Assembly (NCBI GenBank): GCA_030624785.1
Contig: JAUXJK010000183.1
Coordinates: 1-5,053 of the forward strand
Reading direction: 5' to 3'
Source of the DNA: Actinomycetes bacterium
Lineage (GTDB): Bacteria; Actinomycetota; Thermoleophilia; Gaiellales; Gaiellaceae
Length of the DNA: 5,053 nucleotides
Shown here: one piece after another, positions 1 to 5,053 of the stretch
Numbering within the stretch: position 1 is the stretch's first letter
How the letters are laid out: each line of letters starts with the position of its first letter
The notes under the pieces: model-generated
Told to the model about the DNA's origin: nothing
The model's input: the letters and a program-made list of their open reading frames with translations, nothing else
Databases searched by the model: none
Position numbers and translations under genes: made by a program

Positions 1-3000
1 GAGCTCTATGCCGCGACGGTTGACGAGCGTCAGCCGCTCCTCGGCGACCTTCTCGGGCTGCAGGAAGAGCGGCTTGTGCGGGTGCTGCTGCGGCCGGATC
101 TCGACGAAGGACGCGTCGCCGTGATTGTGATCGTTCCGCGCGATCGTTTTAGTGGCGAGCTTCGCAAGAGGGTCGAGGCGATGCTGTACGAGCGCCTCGG
201 GGGGACATCGGTTGACTACCACCTCGCGATCTCGGAAGCCTCCGAAGCGCGAATGCACTTCACGATCTACGTGCCGGGTGAGATGCCAGATGTTTCGCTG
301 AACGACCTCGAGCGCACCGTCGTGGAGATGACACGCACGTGGGACGACCGCCTTCACGAGCGCCTCGATGCGGTACACGGCGGCGCGAAAGCGGCGGCGC
401 TCGCGACCCGCTACGGCGAGGCGCTCCCAGATTCGTACAAATCGGCGGCTGACGTCGAGCAGGCCCTGGTCGACGTCGAACATTTCGAACAGCTTTCGGC
501 CAGTAGCGAGTTCACCGTCGGTCTGAGGAATCAGCGCACACACGAGCGCGATCTCACGCGAATCGGTCTGTACAAGACCGGCGGCAAGGTGCGACTGTCC
601 GACTTTCTGCCGATCCTCGAGAACCTGGGTCTCTCGGTGGTCGAGGAGGTTCCGACCCATCTGCGCGATGGCGCAGAGGGCATGTACCTGCACGACATCG
701 GTGTCCTCGGGATCGATGATCGCCCCCTCGCGTTGGCCGACTGCGGCGAGCGCGCCGCCGACGCCATCAGCGCGGTGTGGGCCGACTCGGCGATATCCGA
801 CTCGCTCAACCGTCTCGTCATCACCGGGGGGCTGACCTGGCAGCAGGTGACGGTCCTGCGCGCCTACCGCACCTATCGACAGCGTCTCGGCGTTCCCTTC
901 ACGGCCGAGTATGAGAACGACGCGTTCGCGCGAAACGCCGACATCGCGCGCAGGTTGATCGAATTCTTTGAGCTGCGCCTCGATCCCAACCGGCCGCGAG
1001 ATCCAGAGGCGGAAGACTCCCGCCGCGGCGAACTTCTCGAGGCGCTCGACGCGGTGGTGTCGCTCGACGAGGACCGCATCCTGCGCGCCTACCTGGGCTT
1101 GATCGAGGCCACGCTTCGCACGAACGCCTTCCTTCCTGATCGCGAGTACGTGTCGTTCAAGCTCGCGTCGCACCAGGTGCCGGACATGCCCGAACCGAAG
1201 CCCCTCTACGAGATCTTCGTTCAGTCGCCTCACATGGAGGGCATCCACTTGCGAGGCGGCGCGATCGCACGTGGTGGGATCCGTTGGTCAGATCGAAAGG
1301 AGGACTACCGGACAGAGATTCTTGGATTGATGAAGGCGCAGATGATCAAGAACGTCGTGATCGTTCCGGTCGGCTCCAAGGGCGGATTCGTCCTGCGCGA
1401 CACGCCCGAGGATCGTGACGAGCTACGGGCCGCTGTGCAAAACCAGTACCGCGTACTGATCCGCGGCATGCTCGACCTGACCGACAATCGCGTCGGCGAC
1501 GCGGTCGTTCGACCGGACGGTGTCGTCGTACGCGACGACGACGATCCGTACCTGGTCGTTGCAGCCGATCGCGGCACGGCAACGTTCTCCGACGTCGCCA
1601 ACGAGATCGCCGATGAATACGGATTCTGGCTTGACGACGCCTTCGCGTCGGGTGGCTCGATCGGCTACGACCACAAGGAGCTCGGCATTACGGCGCGGGG
1701 TACATGGGAGTGCGTCAAGCGGCATTTCCGGGAGATCGGAATCGACTTCGAGGCCGATGCGCACACAGCCGTTGGGATCGGTGACATGTCCGGCGACGTG
1801 TTCGGAAACGGGCTGCTCTACAGCGAGAAGACGAAGCTCGTCGCGGCTTTCGATCACCGGCATATCTTCATCGACCCCGATCCCGATCTTGCAACGTCCT
1901 TGGCTGAGCGTAAGCGTCTGTTTGAGCTACCGCGCTCGAGCTGGGCGGACTACGACGCTGCGAAGTTGTCTGAAGGAGGCGGCGTCTGGGGGCGAGCCGA
2001 GAAGCGCGTACTGCTTTCGCCTGAGGCACGAGCAGCTCTCGCTCTGGACGGAGTAGATGAGCTAACGCCCAATGATCTGGTCTCGGCGATTCTCCGCGCC
2101 CCGGTCGACCTGCTCTGGAGCGGAGGGATCGGCACGTTCGTCAAGGGCACAGCAGAGACCAACCTGGAGGTTGGTGATCGTGTCAATGACGCGGTGCGTA
2201 TCAATGGCGCGGACATTCGGGCGCGTGTCGTGGGCGAGGGAGGAAACCTCGGCCTCACGCAGCAGGGCCGAATCGAGTTTGCGCAGTCCGGTGGCCATCT
2301 CAATGTCGACGCCATCGACAACTCCGCGGGCGTTGACTGCTCTGACCACGAGGTCAACTTGAAGATCTTGCTGAGCATCGCGGTCGAGGACGGCGAGCTC
2401 ACTCGCGAACAACGTAATCGGCTCCTGCGCGACGTCGAGGGCGAGGTCGCCGATCTGGTTCTCTACGACAACTACTTGCAGGCGCAGATCATCTCGCAGG
2501 AGATGGCGGTCTCGTCCGAGCGGCTCGAGGCCTACGACGACCTCATGCTCGCCCTGGAGGCACGAGGGATGCTCGATCGTCAGCTCGAAACGCTGCCGAC
2601 GAGCGAACAGGTCGCCGAGCGAATTCGCACGGGTAGTGCCATGGTGCGCCCGGAGCTTTGCGTGCTGTTGTCGTACGCGAAATGGAGTCTCGAGGAGGAG
2701 CTACGCGGGACAGAGCTGCTCGATGACCCACTGTTCGAGGCGAGCCTGCTCGCGTACTTCCCGAAGAGAATTCAGGAGGGGTTCGTCCACACGATCCAGC
2801 GCCATCCGCTCAGACGCGAGCTGTTGTCGACGATCGTGGCGAACGCTGTCGTCAACGCGCAGGGCATCACGTTTGCGTCGCGCCTCGCCCTCGAGACGGG
2901 CGCGTCACTCTCCGAGGTTGTTCGCGCCTACTGGATCGCTCGTAGCATCACCGGCGCGAGTGCACGTTGGGCTTCTGTCGAACTGCTCGACGGACAGCTT

Positions 3001-3648
3001 GATCCGGCGATCCAAAACGTCCTGATGGTTGGCGTTGACACCCTCGTTGAGGAGGTGACGCGTTGGTATATCTCCAATGATGTCGAGCGCTCGGCGGCCG
3101 AGGTGTACGCGGCGGCTGAGCCTAGCTTCAGGGAGCTTGTCACGGTGATCAATGAGGCCGGATCCGACGCGTGGCGAGAGAGACGCGAACGGCTCGCGGG
3201 CGATCTCGTGCGCCTGGGCGTCGAACCGGAGCTCGCCTCGACGCACGTTCATGAACACGCGCTCGTTCACGCGCCGGCGATTCTTGCTGTCGCTGCGGAG
3301 ACGAAACAGACGCTTTCCGATACCGCGCAGGCGTTTTTTCGCGCGGGAGAGGAGTTGCGTATCGACTGGCTTGAGCGTCGGCTTGCCATTCTCGAGGCCG
3401 ACGATCGCTACGAACGTCTCGCCCTACGTGCGATACAGGACGATCTTCGCGCCCTTCGACGTGCAGTGGCCGCCGGGGCGCTCGCGGGTGAGGGCACCGT
3501 TGCAGAGGGCGTCGACAGCTACACCGCCGAGCGGCACGTGGGGCTCGAGCGGCTCGATCGTCTGATCGAGGCCGAGCCGGACGCGGCGGAGCCGACACTG
3601 GCGGAGCTCACGGTGTTCCTGGGTCAGCTACGAAGTATTGTTGGATGA
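1..3648 (+). CDS. gdh: NAD-specific glutamate dehydrogenase, large 180-kDa class (5' end outside window)
   Basis: Cytoplasmic enzyme that oxidatively deaminates L-glutamate to 2-oxoglutarate and ammonium with NAD+, mainly catabolic. The frame is open from base 1 for 1215 codons to TGA at 3646-3648. The GTG at 76 is an internal valine, since family-like sequence (ELYAATVDERQPLLGDL) precedes it. Family members are about 1600 residues, so some 350-420 are missing. Domains, numbered from the first visible codon: ACT-like regulatory domain ~25-105 (IVIVPRDRFSGELRKRVEAM), helical linker with ALPDSY at 141-146, a second ACT-like domain ~185-240, catalytic core ~365-785, helical C-terminal domain ~790-1215 (MVRPEL 881, YFP 919, HPLRREL 935). 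Core motifs are intact: RGGIRWSDR 424-432, KAQMIKN with K450, VGSKGG with likely catalytic K460, AADRGTATFSD with D523, GGSIGYDHK 551-559, GIGDMSGDVFGNG 592-604, FDHRHIFIDPDPD 617-629, LWSGGIGTFVKG 705-716, GEGGNLGLTQ 745-754, DNSAGVDCSDHEVN from 773. Residue roles are assigned by family analogy. The ACT domains suggest allosteric control by an unknown effector. The promoter is outside the window. No frameshift is seen. The identification is very secure. Confidence 0.96.
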   Translation, partial: ELYAATVDERQPLLGDLLGLQEERLVRVLLRPDLDEGRVAVIVIVPRDRFSGELRKRVEAMLYERLGGTSVDYHLAISEASEARMHFTIYVPGEMPDVSLNDLERTVVEMTRTWDDRLHERLDAVHGGAKAAALATRYGEALPDSYKSAADVEQALVDVEHFEQLSASSEFTVGLRNQRTHERDLTRIGLYKTGGKVRLSDFLPILENLGLSVVEEVPTHLRDGAEGMYLHDIGVLGIDDRPLALADCGERAADAISAVWADSAISDSLNRLVITGGLTWQQVTVLRAYRTYRQRLGVPFTAEYENDAFARNADIARRLIEFFELRLDPNRPRDPEAEDSRRGELLEALDAVVSLDEDRILRAYLGLIEATLRTNAFLPDREYVSFKLASHQVPDMPEPKPLYEIFVQSPHMEGIHLRGGAIARGGIRWSDRKEDYRTEILGLMKAQMIKNVVIVPVGSKGGFVLRDTPEDRDELRAAVQNQYRVLIRGMLDLTDNRVGDAVVRPDGVVVRDDDDPYLVVAADRGTATFSDVANEIADEYGFWLDDAFASGGSIGYDHKELGITARGTWECVKRHFREIGIDFEADAHTAVGIGDMSGDVFGNGLLYSEKTKLVAAFDHRHIFIDPDPDLATSLAERKRLFELPRSSWADYDAAKLSEGGGVWGRAEKRVLLSPEARAALALDGVDELTPNDLVSAILRAPVDLLWSGGIGTFVKGTAETNLEVGDRVNDAVRINGADIRARVVGEGGNLGLTQQGRIEFAQSGGHLNVDAIDNSAGVDCSDHEVNLKILLSIAVEDGELTREQRNRLLRDVEGEVADLVLYDNYLQAQIISQEMAVSSERLEAYDDLMLALEARGMLDRQLETLPTSEQVAERIRTGSAMVRPELCVLLSYAKWSLEEELRGTELLDDPLFEASLLAYFPKRIQEGFVHTIQRHPLRRELLSTIVANAVVNAQGITFASRLALETGASLSEVVRAYWIARSITGASARWASVELLDGQLDPAIQNVLMVGVDTLVEEVTRWYISNDVERSAAEVYAAAEPSFRELVTVINEAGSDAWRERRERLAGDLVRLGVEPELASTHVHEHALVHAPAILAVAAETKQTLSDTAQAFFRAGEELRIDWLERRLAILEADDRYERLALRAIQDDLRALRRAVAAGALAGEGTVAEGVDSYTAERHVGLERLDRLIEAEPDAAEPTLAELTVFLGQLRSIVG

Positions 3649-3662
3649 GCCGCAGAGCTCTT

Positions 3663-3682
3663 GAGCGGCGTCACGCCGGCTC
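3663..3682. terminator. Candidate bidirectional terminator hairpin between the convergent genes
   Basis: In the 43-bp gap between the two stop codons, arm GAGCGGCG (3663-3670) can pair with CGCCGGCTC (3674-3682) around a TCA loop. This gives eight pairs, six of them G:C in a row apart from one bulged G at 3679. The hairpin reads equally on both strands and starts 15 bases after the gdh stop and 10 bases after the pccB stop. Neither strand has a T-run after it, so it is not a classical intrinsic terminator. It may slow polymerase, protect mRNA 3' ends, or be chance in GC-rich DNA. No other structure stands out in the gap, apart from the 8-bp palindrome AGAGCTCT at 3654-3661. Confidence 0.3.
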
Positions 3683-3691
3683 GCGACGCGC

Positions 3692-5053
3692 CTAGAGCGG
3701 AATGTTTCCGTGCTTGCGAGACGGCCGGATTTCGCGCTTGCTCAGGGTAGTCTCGAGGGCGTCGATGAGCACAGGACGCGTGCGACGTGGCTCGATCACA
3801 TCGTCAACGTACCCTCGCTCTGACGCGACGTAGGGATTCGCGAACTGCTCCGTGTACTCGGCGATCAGCTCCGTCCGGCGAGCATCTGGGTCGTCCGCCG
3901 CCTCGATCTCGCGGCGGAACATGATGTTGACGGCTCCCTCCGGCCCCATCACGGCGATCTCAGCGGTCGGCCAGGCGAAGTTGAAGTCTGAGCGAATGTG
4001 CTTCGAGCTCATCACGTCATAGGCCCCACCGTAGGCCTTGCGGGTGATCACGGCGAGCTTGGGCACGGTCGCCTCGCAGTAGGCGTACAGAAGCTTTGCG
4101 CCGTGTCGGATGATGCCTCCCCATTCCTGCGATGTCCCGGGGAGAAACCCAGGGACATCGACAAACGTTACGAGAGGCAGGTTGAACGCGTCGCAAAGCC
4201 GCACGAAACGTGCTGCCTTGACCGACGAATCGATGTCGAGCGTTCCCGCAACCGAGTTCGGGTTGTTGCCCACGATGCCGACCGAATGGCCACCGAGGCG
4301 TGCGAATCCGCAGATGATGTTCTCCGCCCAGAGCTGATGAATCTCAAAGAAATGGCCGTCATCCACGATGTGGTCGATGACGTCCCGCATTCGGTAGGGC
4401 TTGTTCGGACTGTCGGGAATGATCGAGTCGAGCTCTGGCGCCTCGCGCTTGCGCGAGTCCGACGGCTCGAAAAATGGCGACGGCTCAGCGTTGTTCTGTG
4501 GAAGAAACGAGATCAGGTAGCGCGCGTCATCGAGGCACTGTTCTTCGGTGTCGGTGATGACATGCGCTACACCCGACTTGGTTGCATGGGTCGTCGCTCC
4601 ACCGAGCTCCTCGAATGTCACCTCTTCGCCCGTGACGGTCTTGACGACCTCGGGACCCGTGATGAACATGTAGGACGTTTCCTTCACCATCAGCACGAGG
4701 TCGGTCATGACGGGCGAGTACACGGCGCCTCCGGCGCATGGGCCCATGATCAGTGAGATCTGAGGCACGACGCCGGACGCTTGGACGTTGCGCCAAAAGA
4801 TCTCCGCATAGCCGCCGAGTGACACGACGCCTTCTTGAATGCGCGCTCCGCCCGAGTCGTTGATGCCGATGACGGGGCACCCATATTTGAGGGCAAGATC
4901 CATCACCTTGCAGATCTTCTCGGCGAACACCTCCGAGAGGGTCCCGCCGAACACGGTGAAGTCTTGCGAGAAAACAAAGATCTTGCGGCCGAGAACTGTT
5001 CCGTAGCCGGTAACGACAGCGTCGCCTGGCGGGCGCTTGTCGCCCATGTCGAA
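3692..5053 (-). CDS. pccB: Propionyl-CoA carboxylase beta subunit / acyl-CoA carboxyltransferase (5' end outside window)
   Basis: Carboxyltransferase subunit that moves the carboxyl group from carboxybiotin to propionyl-CoA, giving methylmalonyl-CoA. It works in the cytoplasm with a biotin-carrying alpha subunit not present here. The frame enters at the right edge and runs 453 codons to TAG (3694-3692), ending in the family-typical KHGNIPL. Two residues (FD) precede the methionine at 5047, in the usual block before KRPPGDAVVTGYG, so that ATG is probably internal; about 75 N-terminal residues are missing from a usual ~510-530. Numbered from the first visible codon: N-terminal crotonase-fold half with GINDSGGARIQEG 63-75, oxyanion-hole motif GPCAGGAVYSP 104-114 and GGATTHATKSGVAH 151-164; C-terminal half with NNPNSVAGTLDIDSS from 263, VDVPGFLPGT from 298, the second oxyanion motif RKAYGGAYDVM 338-348, and AWPTAEIAVMGPEGAVNI. 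Asp346 in GGAYD is the residue type linked to propionyl- rather than acetyl-CoA use. The alternatives are the methylmalonyl-CoA decarboxylase alpha subunit and transcarboxylase 12S, which share these motifs. The family is secure, the exact substrate less so. Its promoter lies off the window. Confidence 0.93.
   Translation of the reverse strand, partial: FDMGDKRPPGDAVVTGYGTVLGRKIFVFSQDFTVFGGTLSEVFAEKICKVMDLALKYGCPVIGINDSGGARIQEGVVSLGGYAEIFWRNVQASGVVPQISLIMGPCAGGAVYSPVMTDLVLMVKETSYMFITGPEVVKTVTGEEVTFEELGGATTHATKSGVAHVITDTEEQCLDDARYLISFLPQNNAEPSPFFEPSDSRKREAPELDSIIPDSPNKPYRMRDVIDHIVDDGHFFEIHQLWAENIICGFARLGGHSVGIVGNNPNSVAGTLDIDSSVKAARFVRLCDAFNLPLVTFVDVPGFLPGTSQEWGGIIRHGAKLLYAYCEATVPKLAVITRKAYGGAYDVMSSKHIRSDFNFAWPTAEIAVMGPEGAVNIMFRREIEAADDPDARRTELIAEYTEQFANPYVASERGYVDDVIEPRRTRPVLIDALETTLSKREIRPSRKHGNIPL

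Noticed and set aside
1..6. The window opens exactly on GAGCTC, a SacI recognition site, which might mark a clone junction
   Set aside because: The site encodes Glu-Leu in the gdh frame, and the same hexamer occurs at other places in the window (for example 1680-1685 overlaps gagctc), so it is common in this DNA and needs no special explanation.
1522..1539. An inverted repeat, GTCGTCG and CGACGAC around TACG, inside gdh
   Set aside because: It follows from codons for Val-Val-Arg-Asp-Asp in a charged loop just before the conserved DPYLVVAAD segment. It lies mid-gene with no neighbouring signal, so a regulatory role is not supported.
1423..1863. A 146-codon open frame on the - strand inside the glutamate dehydrogenase gene
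   Set aside because: It lies opposite the most conserved catalytic motifs of gdh (AADRGTATFSD, GIGDMSGDVFGNG). Its sequence shows no domain, and long antisense frames are expected in GC-rich coding DNA.
1520..2056. A 178-codon open frame on the + strand shifted relative to gdh, as possible evidence for a frameshift or overlapping gene
   Set aside because: The gdh frame is continuous with intact motifs through this whole stretch. The shifted translation is Ser/Arg/Thr-rich low-quality sequence typical of an out-of-frame reading.
3645..3695. A 16-codon ORF (MSRRALERRHAGSRRA) whose ATG overlaps the gdh stop as ATGA
   Set aside because: The overlap suggests translational coupling, but there is only a weak GAAG upstream and no known family. 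The Arg-rich composition is what random GC-rich DNA gives, and it runs into the opposing pccB stop.
3998..4756. A 252-codon open frame on the + strand opposite pccB
   Set aside because: It lies in the mirror register of pccB, where its stop codons would need TTA, CTA or TCA in the sense gene, all rare in GC-rich genes. Such frames stay open by chance. The translation (rich in Arg, His, Val) resembles no family I know, while the opposite strand is an unmistakable carboxyltransferase.

Overview
The window is GC-rich bacterial DNA, coding over almost all of its length. It holds two large metabolic genes that converge tail to tail, and both are cut by the window edges. No RNA gene, mobile element, CRISPR array, repeat family or phage gene is visible. 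The pairing of a 180-kDa-class NAD-glutamate dehydrogenase with an acyl-CoA carboxylase beta subunit, the GC-rich codon use and the residue choices in conserved motifs fit an actinobacterium, possibly a deep-branching environmental class. That placement is inference from general resemblance, not a database result.

Layout. Bases 1-3648 (+) hold the C-terminal three quarters of the large NAD-dependent glutamate dehydrogenase: part of the regulatory ACT-like region, the whole catalytic core and the whole C-terminal helical domain. The frame is open from base 1, so the true start lies upstream of the window. Bases 3649-3691 are a 43-bp convergent gap with one GC-rich hairpin that may act as a weak shared terminator. 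Bases 3692-5053 (-) hold most of a propionyl-CoA carboxylase-type carboxyltransferase (PccB/AccD5). It lacks only its N-terminal ~75 residues, which lie beyond the right edge.

The two enzymes are on opposite strands and so are not in one operon. Their products meet in the TCA cycle: glutamate dehydrogenase yields 2-oxoglutarate and ammonium from glutamate. Propionyl-CoA carboxylase yields methylmalonyl-CoA, which becomes succinyl-CoA, from odd-chain fatty acids and from Val/Ile/Met/Thr breakdown. A shared catabolic role is plausible but unproven. Both reading frames are intact and their catalytic motifs are present. I see ordinary core metabolism here, with no sign of an undescribed system.
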